DNA of 64,000 nucleotides, from contig NC_008700.1 of assembly GCF_000015245.1 (NCBI RefSeq), positions 2,300,001-2,364,000 on the forward strand, given 5' to 3'. The DNA is from Shewanella amazonensis SB2B. Its GTDB lineage: Bacteria; Pseudomonadota; Gammaproteobacteria; Enterobacterales; Shewanellaceae. Of the stretch, positions 25,745 to 35,387 are shown one piece after another. Both the position numbers and the translations under genes were made by a program. Positions within the stretch are counted from its first letter, which is position 1. The number at the start of each line of letters is the position of its first letter. Below the pieces are notes generated by a model, which saw only the letters and a program-made list of their open reading frames with translations, made no database searches and was not told where the DNA came from.

Positions 25745-27636
25745 TAGAACTTTCAGGCAAGCCCTGTAGCAGTGATGCCCTCAAAGCGCAGCTCAAACTG
25801 TGGCAATCACAGGGAGAGCTGTCGGCACTGGATCGCCACTTTGCCCTGCAGATGGCCGAGCTTCACAGTGACGATTCACCGTTGATGCTGCTGATGTGCG
25901 TGTTGGTGTCACGGCAGCTTTCCCGTCAGCATCCCTGTCTTGACTTAAGCGCATTGATGCTTGGCAACCCAATGGGCACCCGTCAGGCGCAGCTGCGCAT
26001 TCTGGCTGATTACCCTGCACTGTTGGGTGCCGTTGCCAATCTCGATGCCGTTGGCAGCCCGGATGAAAACAAGCCACTGATTTTAGAAGGCAAACGTCTC
26101 TACCTTAAGCGCTATCAAGGCTTTGAGAGCCGGGTCGCGGCGCGGCTTAATGCCATGGCTGGAACTGAGCTCAGTACTCATGCCCACACGGCGGCGCTGC
26201 TGGAGGCGCTGTTCCCGGTAGGCAAAGAGGCTATCGACTGGCAAAAAATCGCGGTGGCCACCGCCGCAGGAAAGCAGCTGACTGTCATCACCGGCGGCCC
26301 CGGCACGGGTAAAACCACCACGGTGACCAAGTTACTGCTGCTCTTGTCGCTGTCATCCTCATTGAATATTCGCATGGTGGCGCCCACGGGCAAGGCCGCT
26401 GCCAGACTGTCGGAGTCCATCAAAGCCAGTAAGCAGCGACTGACTCAGGAGTTAAACTCGCCCCTTATCTCCCAGGACGCCATTGCAAGCCTGCCGGAAG
26501 ATGCCTCGACCCTTCACCGTCTGCTTGGCTTTCAACCTGGCAACCACAAATTTCGCCATCACAGAGACAATCCGCTGGATTTGGACTTATTGCTGGTGGA
26601 TGAGGCCTCCATGGTGGATTTACCCATGATGGACAGGCTGCTTGATGCCCTGCCAGGCCATGCCCGGCTCATTTTGCTGGGCGATCAGGATCAGCTCGCT
26701 TCAGTGGAAGCCGGTGCAGTGCTTGCTGATATTTGTGAAGGCGCGCGCCAGGGTTACCGCTACAGCGCGGTACAAACCGCACGCATCGAGGGGCTCACAG
26801 GCACAAAGCTTGCCCCACGCGCAGACGCCCCCGGGCTTGGCGATAACCTGTGCCGACTGCTGCATAGCCACAGATTTGCCGAAGACGCCGGTATTGGGCA
26901 GCTCGCCATGGCGGTAAATGAAGGCGACAAAGAGAAAGTCGCTGCTGTGTGGCAAAAAAACTACGCAGAGCTGAGCTGGATCCCGGGTGATAACAGTGAT
27001 GGGCTCGCAGCCTTGGTGCAACTGGCCAAATCCGCCTACAGCGAGTATTTACAGGCGATGAAACAGCAGGCCGAGCCTAAAACCATACTGCAAAAGTACA
27101 ATGAATTTCGGGTACTCTGCGCCATGAAAAACGGCGAGTATGGCGTGGATGGTATCAATAGGGCCATTACCGCAGCCCTTGCCAGAGCCGGACTGATAGA
27201 GCCAAGCCAGGAGTTTTATGCAGGCCGCCCGGTCATGATCCAGAGTAACGATTACAGTCTGGGGCTCTTTAATGGCGACATTGGCATACTGCTTCCGGTA
27301 GAGGGGGATAACCAGCGCCTGATGACCCATTTTATTCAAAGCGATGGCCAGGTGCTTAAAGTCCTGCCGGCGAGACTACCGGGACACGAGACCTGCTACG
27401 CCATGACAGTGCACAAGAGCCAGGGCAGTGAATTTGCCTCGGTGGCACTATCCTTACCGCCACAGCCAACCCCATCCCAACAGAGCTTGATTGGCCGAGA
27501 GCTGATTTACACCGCCATTACCCGGGCCAAGTCGAAGTTTACCTGCCTTGGGACAGAGGCTTTGTTTGAGGCCGCGACACAGCGTCGCACCGAGCGGGCG
27601 TCGGGGCTGGCAGACCGCTTATGGCATGAGGATTAA
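25741..27636 (+). CDS. recD: Exodeoxyribonuclease V alpha subunit RecD
   Basis: The 5'-3' helicase subunit of RecBCD, 631 residues (E. coli 608). Walker A is ITGGPGTGKTTTVTKLL, motif II LLLVDEASMVD, motif III LLGDQDQLASVEAGAVL, and the C-terminal motifs TVHKSQGSEF and ELIYTAITRAK. With RecB and RecC it forms the heterotrimer that processes double-strand ends and loads RecA after Chi. Its ATG overlaps the recB stop, so it is translationally coupled. Confidence 0.95.
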   Translation: MIELSGKPCSSDALKAQLKLWQSQGELSALDRHFALQMAELHSDDSPLMLLMCVLVSRQLSRQHPCLDLSALMLGNPMGTRQAQLRILADYPALLGAVANLDAVGSPDENKPLILEGKRLYLKRYQGFESRVAARLNAMAGTELSTHAHTAALLEALFPVGKEAIDWQKIAVATAAGKQLTVITGGPGTGKTTTVTKLLLLLSLSSSLNIRMVAPTGKAAARLSESIKASKQRLTQELNSPLISQDAIASLPEDASTLHRLLGFQPGNHKFRHHRDNPLDLDLLLVDEASMVDLPMMDRLLDALPGHARLILLGDQDQLASVEAGAVLADICEGARQGYRYSAVQTARIEGLTGTKLAPRADAPGLGDNLCRLLHSHRFAEDAGIGQLAMAVNEGDKEKVAAVWQKNYAELSWIPGDNSDGLAALVQLAKSAYSEYLQAMKQQAEPKTILQKYNEFRVLCAMKNGEYGVDGINRAITAALARAGLIEPSQEFYAGRPVMIQSNDYSLGLFNGDIGILLPVEGDNQRLMTHFIQSDGQVLKVLPARLPGHETCYAMTVHKSQGSEFASVALSLPPQPTPSQQSLIGRELIYTAITRAKSKFTCLGTEALFEAATQRRTERASGLADRLWHED

Positions 27637-27652
27637 ATCTCTGTCATCTTCC

Positions 27653-27681
27653 TTGCGCCCCCCACACGGGCTCATTACACT
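27653..27681 (+). promoter_or_regulatory. Possible sigma-70 promoter for ddl
   Basis: TTGCGC and TACACT separated by 17 bases, in the 99-base gap between recD and ddl. Each box has four matches to consensus. Transcription from upstream is also possible. Confidence 0.35.
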
Positions 27682-27735
27682 GCTCCTTTTGCCGGGACAA
27701 GTCTTTACGCCGGTTTTACGTCTTTTGGAGACAAG

Positions 27736-28746
27736 ATGAACAAATACAATCTGGTGCTGCTCTGTGGTGGCGGTGGCAGCGAACACGATATCTCTTTGCT
27801 TTCGGCCAAATACTTCGAGTCCTGCCTGGCTACCCTGCCCCGTTTCAATACCCTGTGGCTTGAGCTGACCGCTGAAGGCCAATTCCGCACCCGTGAAGGT
27901 GAGATTGTAGAGCTGACCAACCGCCGTGAAATTCGTTTCGCCGACGAGGCAAAAGCCCCCTGGTCAGTGGATTATGTCATTCCCTGCATTCACGGCTACC
28001 CAGGCGAGACCGGCGATATTCAGTCATGGTTCAATCTTATCCGCCTGCCCTATTTTGGCTGCGGCTCAGAGGCCTCCAGCAACTGCTTTAACAAGATCAC
28101 CGCCAAAATGTGGTTCAGTGCCCTGGGCATACCCAATACGCCTTATCTGTACCTTGATGAACCAAGCAATGACGCCATCGCCAGGGTGGAAGCGGCGTTT
28201 GATGAATGGGGCAGCGTGTTTATCAAGGCCGCGAGTCAGGGCTCATCGGTGGGCTGCTTCCCTGCCCATCGTCGTGAGGATATTCCAGGGCTTGTCCGCA
28301 AGGCCTTCGAATACGCCCCCTTCGTGGTAGTAGAGAAAACCATCAAGGCCAGAGAGCTGGAAGTGGCGGTGTATGATTATCAGGGCGAAATCGTGGCGAC
28401 CCGTCCCGGCGAAATCGTCTGTGCCGCCAATACCTTCTACAGCTTCGAAGAAAAATACGACACCAAGAGCCAGGCTGTCACCCATGTGGAAGCCCCGGAC
28501 GTGGACGAAGAGACGGTTGCCGCCATTCGGGACTATGCGCTGCGGGCCTTTAAAGGCATGAAGCTGCGCCACCTGTCGCGCATTGATTTCTTCCTGACGG
28601 AAGACAATCAAATCCTGCTGAACGAGATCAATACCTTTCCTGGATTGACTCAAATTTCCATGTTCCCCAAGATGCTGGCCCATCACGGCCATGATTTTGC
28701 GACCTTCCTGGAACAGGCCATATTGGCAGAGCTCGAAGGGCGCTGA
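27736..28746 (+). CDS. ddl: D-alanine--D-alanine ligase
   Basis: ATP-dependent cytoplasmic ligase joining two D-alanines for the peptidoglycan stem peptide, 336 residues. Visible are the N-terminal CGGGGSEHDISLLSAKY, HGYPGETGDIQSWF, the ATP-grasp core VFIKAASQGSSVGCF and VVEKTIKARELEVAVYDY, and the metal-binding end LNEINTFPGLTQISMFP. It is a free-standing ddl, not inside the mur/fts division cluster. An intrinsic terminator follows at 28765. Confidence 0.93.
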   Translation: MNKYNLVLLCGGGGSEHDISLLSAKYFESCLATLPRFNTLWLELTAEGQFRTREGEIVELTNRREIRFADEAKAPWSVDYVIPCIHGYPGETGDIQSWFNLIRLPYFGCGSEASSNCFNKITAKMWFSALGIPNTPYLYLDEPSNDAIARVEAAFDEWGSVFIKAASQGSSVGCFPAHRREDIPGLVRKAFEYAPFVVVEKTIKARELEVAVYDYQGEIVATRPGEIVCAANTFYSFEEKYDTKSQAVTHVEAPDVDEETVAAIRDYALRAFKGMKLRHLSRIDFFLTEDNQILLNEINTFPGLTQISMFPKMLAHHGHDFATFLEQAILAELEGR

Positions 28747-28764
28747 TACCACAGCCTTAAATAC

Positions 28765-28786
28765 AAGCCAGCAGAATTGCTGGCTT
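28765..28786 (+). terminator. Intrinsic terminator after ddl
   Basis: 9-bp perfect stem AAGCCAGCA/TGCTGGCTT, GAAT loop, followed by T6. The rest of the gap to 29002 holds no ORF that I can support. Confidence 0.88.
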
Positions 28787-29002
28787 TTTTATTGCGTGTC
28801 GCATCTAAATTCGGGTTTTTCACACAAGATCATCGCATTAGCCTTTAGTATAAAGCGGCATTGTGGCGCTTGTCCTTTGCATCGCCTTTTGGCTAGAGTC
28901 AGAGTTCATCGGTTTGGCTGCTCAGGAATGGGCAGCAAACCGACACAACAGGAATAAAGACAAGAATAACGACAAATCAACAAGCAACGCCATGGAGGCT
29001 TT

Positions 29003-30724
29003 ATGCACATGCCCTCAGACCACACAGCGCCCAACCCTCTTCCACTTACCCAGAGCCATTATCTCGGCAGCGATGCCCCTGAGCTGATTCAGGACACCAT
29101 AGGCCGCTACCTTGAATGCATTGCCAACCGCTATCCAGATCACGAAGCCATTGTCATGCATCATCAGAACATCCGCTGGAGCTATCGACAGTATCTGACC
29201 GAAATCGACCGATTGGCTACAGGCCTTTTAGCGCTGGGGATAGGTCCCGGTGATAGGGTCGGTATTTGGTCACCCAACAATATTGAATGGTGTTTGACCC
29301 AATTCGCCACCGCCCGCATCGGCGCCATCATGGTGTGTATTAATCCCGCTTACCGCCCCGAAGAGCTGGAGTACGCGCTGGTCAATGTGGGCTGCAAGGC
29401 CCTTATCACCCACGACAAATTTAAAAGCAGTGATTACCTGGCGATGTTGCAATCGCTGGCGCCGGAGCTGGCTCACTGTGAAGCAGGACAGCTGCAATCG
29501 AGCCGCTTACCGGACCTTAAATTGGTGATCCGTACCGGCAGTGAGGCAACGCCGGGCATGCTGAACTTTGATAAGGTGTGTAGCCTCGGAAGCGATGCCG
29601 AATATGCTGACCTTCAAGGGATAAGCGAAAAACTCTCCCCTTTCGATCCCATCAATATCCAGTTTACGTCGGGCACCACGGGTAACCCCAAGGGCGCGAC
29701 CCTGTCTCACCACAATATCCTCAATAACGGCATGTTGGTGGCAAAGGGAATGCGCTTCAGTCATCTGGACAGGCTTTGCATTCCGGTGCCGCTCTATCAC
29801 TGCTTTGGTATGGTGCTGGGTAATCTGGTGTGTGTCGCCACAGGTGCCACGGCCGTTTTTCCCGGCGATGCCTTTGACCCAGCCACTACACTTGCCGTCG
29901 TCGAAAAAGAGCACTGCACGGCACTGCACGGCGTGCCCACCATGTTTATTGCCGAGTTGGAGCTCGCCAACTTCAACGATTACGATCTCTCAAGCCTGCG
30001 CACCGGCGTTATGGCCGGCGCCACCTGCCCCGAGGAAGTGATGAAACGGGTACAGACCCTGATGCACATGCAGGAGGTGGTGATAGGTTATGGTCAAACC
30101 GAATGCAGCCCCATCAACAACCTCACCGAAATCGACTCTTCATTGGAGCTCAGAGTCACCACCGTGGGCCGGGCGCTCGCCCACACCGAAGTAAAAATCG
30201 TCGATGTGTTTGGCAAAACCCAACCCATTGGTGAGCCGGGCGATGTATGCAGCCGGGGTTATTGTGTGATGCTGGGATATTGGAATGACGATGCCAAAAC
30301 CCGCGATACCATAGACAGCGAGGGTTGGCTGCATTCAGGTGACCTTGGCGTGATGGATGAGCACGGTTATGTACGCATTGTCGGGCGGATAAAGGACATG
30401 ATCATCCGCGGCGGCGAGAACATCTATCCCCGGGAAATCGAAGAGAAGCTCTTTACCCATCCACAGGTGCAGGACGCCGCCGTATTCGGGGTGCAGAGCG
30501 ATAAGTATGGCGAAGAGGTTTGTGCCTGGATAAAGCTGCGCCCGGGCGCCAACCTGGACGAGCAGGAAATCCGCCACTTCCTCACCGAAAAAGTGGCCTA
30601 CTTCAAGGTGCCAAGGTACATCAAGTTTGTTGAGAGCTATCCGATGACAGTGACCGGCAAACTGCAAAAATTCCGCATGCGCGAATTGATGTACGAAGAG
30701 CTTTATCAGGATATCAATCGCTAA
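29003..30724 (+). CDS. AMP-dependent acyl-CoA synthetase
   Basis: A 573-residue ANL-superfamily ligase that activates a carboxylic acid with ATP and joins it to CoA. Core motifs: FTSGTTGNPKGATLSH (P-loop), VIGYGQTECSP (A5), WLHSGDLGVMDEHGYVRIVGR and the catalytic Lys in TVTGKLQKFRMRE. Overall it resembles medium-chain fatty-acid or ACSF2-type ligases more than classical FadD, which is present separately at 60791. Exact substrate unknown. GGAGG at 28994-28998 supports ATG 29003; a second ATG at 29009 is possible. A bidirectional terminator separates it from the RND genes. Confidence 0.88.
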   Translation: MHMPSDHTAPNPLPLTQSHYLGSDAPELIQDTIGRYLECIANRYPDHEAIVMHHQNIRWSYRQYLTEIDRLATGLLALGIGPGDRVGIWSPNNIEWCLTQFATARIGAIMVCINPAYRPEELEYALVNVGCKALITHDKFKSSDYLAMLQSLAPELAHCEAGQLQSSRLPDLKLVIRTGSEATPGMLNFDKVCSLGSDAEYADLQGISEKLSPFDPINIQFTSGTTGNPKGATLSHHNILNNGMLVAKGMRFSHLDRLCIPVPLYHCFGMVLGNLVCVATGATAVFPGDAFDPATTLAVVEKEHCTALHGVPTMFIAELELANFNDYDLSSLRTGVMAGATCPEEVMKRVQTLMHMQEVVIGYGQTECSPINNLTEIDSSLELRVTTVGRALAHTEVKIVDVFGKTQPIGEPGDVCSRGYCVMLGYWNDDAKTRDTIDSEGWLHSGDLGVMDEHGYVRIVGRIKDMIIRGGENIYPREIEEKLFTHPQVQDAAVFGVQSDKYGEEVCAWIKLRPGANLDEQEIRHFLTEKVAYFKVPRYIKFVESYPMTVTGKLQKFRMRELMYEELYQDINR

Positions 30725-30745
30725 TCTGATGATGCTAATCCCAAT

Positions 30746-30776
30746 AAAAAGGCCTGAACTCAGTTCAGGCCTTTTT
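30746..30776. terminator. Bidirectional terminator between the acyl-CoA ligase and RND permease genes
   Basis: 14-bp perfect stem (AAAAAGGCCTGAAC and complement) with a TCA loop, symmetric A5/T5 tracts, between two convergent genes. Preceded by the CCAAT seen at other terminators here. Confidence 0.92.
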
Positions 30777-30815
30777 GCTGTCATTCAAGCTCAGAGCTTG
30801 TGAGCTCCTTTAAGT

Positions 30816-33800
30816 TCAATGTTTCGCCTTGCCCGCAAGTTCTGCTTCCAGCTTTTGCGCCACCGCATCGGGCGAGCCCGAATGTCTGGCGAACAGTGCA
30901 TAGGCAGTTGGAATGACCATCAGGGTAAAGATGGTGGCCAGAATGATGCCTGACAGCACCACCACACCTATCACAAAGCGGGTTTCAGCACCGGCGCCCT
31001 GTGCCATCACCAACGGCACAGCACCGGCAGCCGTGGTGATACCCGTCATCAGAATAGGTCGCAAGCGTTGGGTCGATGCGGTGAGCAGTGCTTCGATAAA
31101 ATCAACGCCCCTGTCACGCAGCTGGTTGGCAAACTCAACGATAAGAATACCGTTCTTCGCCGCCAATCCCACCAACATGATAATGCCTATCTGGCTGTAA
31201 ATATTGATGGTTTGCCCAGTGAGCCACAGGCCAATCAAGGCGCCCAGGGTCGCGAGCGGAACTGTAAGCATAATCACCGCAGGGTGAATATAACTCTCAA
31301 ACTGAGCGGCCAGCACCAGGAATACCACACCGAGGGCCAGCACAAACACAAAGTACATGGAATTGCCGGACTCCTGATAGTCAAGGGACTGTCCCTTGTA
31401 GCTCACCACGGCTTCGGCAGGCAAATAGGTGCGTACTGTGTCGTTCAGGTAATCCAGCGCCTCACCCAGGCTATAACCATCCGCCAGGTTGGCTTCAATG
31501 GTGATGGCCCGCATCCGGTTGTAGCGGTTAAGACTGGAAGCGTCGGCAAACTCCTGTACATGCACCAGGTTGGAGAGCGGAATTAGCTCACGGGTGCGGT
31601 CAGAGCGAACATAGATGTTCGACAGGTCCTGCGCCGTATTCTGCTTGGCCCGATCACCTTCAATGATGACATCATACTCTTCACCATCACGCATAAAGGT
31701 GGTCACCAGACGGGAGCCCAGCATGGATTCCAGCGTACGGCCGATGTGGGAGATGGATACGCCTAAATCGGCGGCTCTGTCTCTGTCAATGACCACGCGA
31801 AACTGGGGTTTGGTTTCCTTGTAGTCGTGATCCAGTGCCAGTAATTTGGGGTTTTCTGCCGCCTTGGCCATCAGAATGTCCCGCCACTGGGCCAGTTCCT
31901 CATAGCTAGGGCCACCAATCACAAACTGCACCGGTTTACCCACGCCGCGACCAAATCCCTGACGCATGATGGGGAATGCCTGCACACCCGCCAGATCAGA
32001 GAGTTTGCCGCGAATATCATTCATGATGTCAAAGGCGTTACGGCGGGCCGACCAATCTTCGAGCACGATAATTGCCATACCGTTGGAAAAGTCAGCAGAG
32101 CGGCCAAAACCTCGGGGAGCACGAATAAGCAAACGCTTGATTTCGCCACTCTCTACCATGGGCATCAGGCGCTCTTCCACTTCGTTCATGTACTTTTCGA
32201 TGTACTCATAGCTGGCGCCCTGGGGGCCATTCACCATGAGGAACATGGAGCCCCTATCTTCGCGGGGAGCGAATTCCTGAGGCACCTTCTGCATCATCCA
32301 CACGCTGAGCCCGAGGGCGGCGATAACGGTGAGGCTCACCGCCAGTGGGTGGCGAATGGTGCGCTCAAGTGAACTGCGATAGGTGTGCTCGAGCCAATCC
32401 ATGCCTTTATCGACTTTCTTCACCAACCAGGAGCTTTCACTGGTGGGGCGCAGCAGCTTGGAGCACATCATGGGGCTTAAGCTTAAGGCCACCAGACTTG
32501 AGAACATCACCGCGGCGCTCATGGTCACCGCAAATTCCTTAAAGAGTTTGCCCAAGTCGCCCTCAAGGAAGGTGATTGGCATAAACACCGCGACCAACAC
32601 CAGAGTGGTTGCCACCACCGCAAAGGCCACTTCACGGGCCCCGAGGAAAGAGGCCACCAGCGGGCTTTCCCCTTCTTCTATACGGCGGTGTATGTTTTCC
32701 AGCATCACGATGGCATCATCCACCACCATACCAATGGCGAGGATCATCGCCAGCAAGGTCAGCAGGTTAATGGTGTAGCCAAGGGCGTAGAGCACGATAA
32801 AGGTTCCCAGCAGCGACACAGGCACTGTAACTGCGGGGATAAGCATGGCGTGAACGCTGCCCAGAAACAGGTAAATCACCAGAATAACCAGAAGCATGGC
32901 GATGATAAGCGTGGTGTATACCTCTTTGATGGAGGCTTCAATAAACACCGAGCTGTCATAGCTGCGCTTGATTTCCATACCGGGAGGCAGGGTCGGATTG
33001 ATTTGGTCTACCAGCTTGTTTACCGCCCGCGCCACCTCAAGAGTGTTGGCGGTGGACTGTTTGGTGACCCCAAGGCCAATCATGGACTCGCGGTTACCGC
33101 GGAACATGATGCGCTCTTCCTCTGAACCGAGTTCAATCTTGGCCACATCGCCGAGTTTCACCAGATAACCATCGTCACCCTGGGCCAATACCAGGTTGGC
33201 AAAGTCTTCCGAGGTTCTGAAGGTACGTTCGAGGCGCACAGTAAAGTGACGTTCTTTGGACTCGACTGAGCCTGCCGGCAGCTCCACGTTTTCCGAGCGC
33301 AGTTTGGACTCGATGTCGGCGACAGTCAGATTTCGCGCCGCCAGCGCCTGACGGTCAACCCAAATCCGCAGCGCATAGACCTTGCCGCCACCGAGACGGA
33401 GCATGGCCACCCCGTCAACCGCCGAGAAGCGGTCGGCCAGATAGCGGTTGGCATAATCGGTAAGTTCCAGGGTGTTCATGCTGTCAGACACCAGATTGAG
33501 CCACATGATCACTTCATCGCCGCCGTTGGCCTTACGGATCTCCGGCGGGTCAGCCTCTTCCGGGAGGTTGTTGAGCATACTCGATACCCGGTCACGGATA
33601 TCGTTGGCAGCCGCTTCAATGTCGCGGTTGATGTTGAATTCCAGGGTTACGGACGAGCGACCGTCACTGGAAGACGAGCTGATGTGCCGAATCCCCTCTA
33701 CCCCGCTGACGCGGTCTTCCACCAACTGGGTAATGCGGCTTTCCACCACTGAGGCACTGGCGCCCCGGTAATTGGTTTCGATGGACACCACGGGCGGGTC

Positions 33801-33920
33801 GATATGGGGATATTCCCGCAGTGGCAGCTTGTCAAAGGCCACCAAGCCAAAAGCAATCAGCAGCAAGCTGATTACCGAGGCGAATACCGGACGTTTAACA
33901 GAGAGATCTGTCAGGATCAT
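30816..33920 (-). CDS. RND efflux permease (AcrB/MexF type)
   Basis: A 1034-residue inner-membrane proton-driven exporter of the HAE1 group. The pattern is one helix, a large periplasmic loop, six helices, a second loop and five helices. The opening is typical (LSVKRPVFASVISLLLIAFGL). The proton-relay Asp pair is present in AIGMVVDDAIVMLENIHRR, and the second half has LVGLAAKNGILIVEFANQLR. Probably exports drugs, dyes or organic toxins; specificity cannot be read. It overlaps the adaptor stop by 4 bases (ATGA). No outer-membrane channel gene is present, so it presumably uses a TolC coded elsewhere. Confidence 0.93.
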   Translation of the reverse strand: MILTDLSVKRPVFASVISLLLIAFGLVAFDKLPLREYPHIDPPVVSIETNYRGASASVVESRITQLVEDRVSGVEGIRHISSSSSDGRSSVTLEFNINRDIEAAANDIRDRVSSMLNNLPEEADPPEIRKANGGDEVIMWLNLVSDSMNTLELTDYANRYLADRFSAVDGVAMLRLGGGKVYALRIWVDRQALAARNLTVADIESKLRSENVELPAGSVESKERHFTVRLERTFRTSEDFANLVLAQGDDGYLVKLGDVAKIELGSEEERIMFRGNRESMIGLGVTKQSTANTLEVARAVNKLVDQINPTLPPGMEIKRSYDSSVFIEASIKEVYTTLIIAMLLVILVIYLFLGSVHAMLIPAVTVPVSLLGTFIVLYALGYTINLLTLLAMILAIGMVVDDAIVMLENIHRRIEEGESPLVASFLGAREVAFAVVATTLVLVAVFMPITFLEGDLGKLFKEFAVTMSAAVMFSSLVALSLSPMMCSKLLRPTSESSWLVKKVDKGMDWLEHTYRSSLERTIRHPLAVSLTVIAALGLSVWMMQKVPQEFAPREDRGSMFLMVNGPQGASYEYIEKYMNEVEERLMPMVESGEIKRLLIRAPRGFGRSADFSNGMAIIVLEDWSARRNAFDIMNDIRGKLSDLAGVQAFPIMRQGFGRGVGKPVQFVIGGPSYEELAQWRDILMAKAAENPKLLALDHDYKETKPQFRVVIDRDRAADLGVSISHIGRTLESMLGSRLVTTFMRDGEEYDVIIEGDRAKQNTAQDLSNIYVRSDRTRELIPLSNLVHVQEFADASSLNRYNRMRAITIEANLADGYSLGEALDYLNDTVRTYLPAEAVVSYKGQSLDYQESGNSMYFVFVLALGVVFLVLAAQFESYIHPAVIMLTVPLATLGALIGLWLTGQTINIYSQIGIIMLVGLAAKNGILIVEFANQLRDRGVDFIEALLTASTQRLRPILMTGITTAAGAVPLVMAQGAGAETRFVIGVVVLSGIILATIFTLMVIPTAYALFARHSGSPDAVAQKLEAELAGKAKH

Positions 33921-35002
33921 GCAGCGTTCTCCTCATCGGAGGCAACGGATGCGCTGAAGTGTTCTTTAAGTTCAGGGGTCACCTGGTCGCCGGGGCGAAC
34001 CTTGAGGATCCCGCGGATCATGATGGTTTCGCCAAGCGCCAAACCATCAACAATTTCGGCCCAGCCGCGCTTACGAAGGCCGATGGTCACTTCACGACGA
34101 TCCACCTTGTTGTCGGCGCCCACCATATATACATAGTGGCGGTTTTGCAGCGGTATAATGGCCGATTCAGGCACCATAATGGCTTCGCGACTGGTTTTGA
34201 TGAGGCGAATTTTCATCAGCATCCCCGGCAGCAGTTTGGCATCGGGGTTGGGAATTTCGGCGCGTACGGTTACGGCACGGGTAGAAGGATTAACCCGACT
34301 GTCGATGGAGGTTACCTTGCCGGTAAAGAGCTGGCCTTCGTAGGCAACAGCCTGGGCTTCCACCGCTTTACCGGGATGCAGCTGAGGTAAAAAGCGTTCG
34401 GGAACCGCAAAGTCCAGCTTGATGGTGGAAATGTCATCGAGGGTTGTGACCGCTGTGCCGGGCGTCACCAGCGCGCCGGGACTGACCTGACGCAGACCAA
34501 GGCGGCCGGCGAAGGGGGCTGTGATGGCACGATCACGCAGTGCAGATTCCGCCTGCTCCAGCTCGGCACGGCTGGTATCAATCAGGGTTTGCAGCCGGTC
34601 ACGTTCAAGCTCGGCCACGGTTTGACTGGTCACCAGCGAACGGATACGGTCAAATTCGCGCTGATTGTCGATAACCTTAACCTTGGCAACCTGAACCCGG
34701 GCGCGCTGCTCGGCATCCTGAAGCTGAACCAACAATTGTCCTGCGCGGACGATATCGCCGTCGCTGAAATTCACCTTGGTGGCAACGTCGGTAACCTTGG
34801 CAGTAATGGTAACAGACTCGTTGGCGTGGGTTGTGCCGAGGGCTTCAACCTCATCCCGTACTTCCTGGGTAGCTACCTTGGTCACGACGACATTGGGCAC
34901 AGGGCGAGGACGAGCGGGACCACCGGTGGACTCATCCAGAGAATACAGATACCAGGCACCCGCACCCCCTACAAGGGCTAAAAGAAACGCTATCTTTTTC
35001 AT
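33917..35002 (-). CDS. RND periplasmic adaptor (membrane fusion protein)
   Basis: A 361-residue adaptor that joins the RND pump to an outer-membrane channel. One N-terminal membrane helix (IAFLLALVGGAGAWYLYSL), a biotinyl-lipoyl-like half (ITAKVTDVATKVNFSDGDIV), a short alpha hairpin at about 95-160 (REFDRIRSLVTSQTVAELER), the second lipoyl half (APFAGRLGLRQVSPGALV), then beta-barrel and membrane-proximal domains. First gene of a two-gene operon. The 285 bases upstream hold its promoter and a repeated TTCAAAAGT. Confidence 0.92.
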   Translation of the reverse strand: MKKIAFLLALVGGAGAWYLYSLDESTGGPARPRPVPNVVVTKVATQEVRDEVEALGTTHANESVTITAKVTDVATKVNFSDGDIVRAGQLLVQLQDAEQRARVQVAKVKVIDNQREFDRIRSLVTSQTVAELERDRLQTLIDTSRAELEQAESALRDRAITAPFAGRLGLRQVSPGALVTPGTAVTTLDDISTIKLDFAVPERFLPQLHPGKAVEAQAVAYEGQLFTGKVTSIDSRVNPSTRAVTVRAEIPNPDAKLLPGMLMKIRLIKTSREAIMVPESAIIPLQNRHYVYMVGADNKVDRREVTIGLRKRGWAEIVDGLALGETIMIRGILKVRPGDQVTPELKEHFSASVASDEENAA

Positions 35003-35151
35003 GTGACTTCCGAAGTTCAGGCTGTGTTATCGTTATCGCCCACCAATAGGCGGACGCCGGCTTTCCGGTTAGAGGCTAGTTTACCTGCGAGCAACCGGGC
35101 TTCAACACGTTTTACTTTTCCTTACAAAATACGCTTTTATGACAGTTTTGG

Positions 35152-35191
35152 TTCAAAAGTACGTCGTGCGGCCTCATCTGGCTTCAAAAGT
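35152..35191. promoter_or_regulatory. Direct repeat TTCAAAAGT upstream of the RND operon
   Basis: The nonamer TTCAAAAGT occurs at 35152-35160 and 35183-35191, 31 bases apart (three helical turns), about 150-190 bases before the adaptor start. Candidate site for a pump regulator. No regulator gene is adjacent. Nothing else is recognised between 35003 and 35287. Confidence 0.3.
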
Positions 35192-35287
35192 GACTTGTGC
35201 TTGATGTCGAGCAGACCTCAGAGCATCTCCCTTTAGCCTCTACTAAGGAAAGCGGATTGACTGATTAGGCTGCCAGCCGCTAAAACC

Positions 35288-35325
35288 CCAATAAAAAAGA
35301 GGCCTTAAGGCCTCTTTTTTATTGG
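35288..35325. terminator. Bidirectional terminator after dapA-bamC
   Basis: A 38-bp perfect palindrome with core AGAGGCCTT/AAGGCCTCT, A6 and T6 tracts, and CCAAT/ATTGG ends. It stops the minus-strand dapA-bamC transcript and insulates the RND promoter. Confidence 0.92.
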
Positions 35326-35387
35326 CTGCTTTAAAAGCAAGCGGATTTATTGGAGCGAGTCTGTCAACCAGAATTACGCATAGGTAA

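Noticed and set aside
31068..31586. 172-codon plus-strand ORF inside the RND permease
   Set aside because: Antisense shadow of a strongly conserved gene; composition follows the complementary codons.
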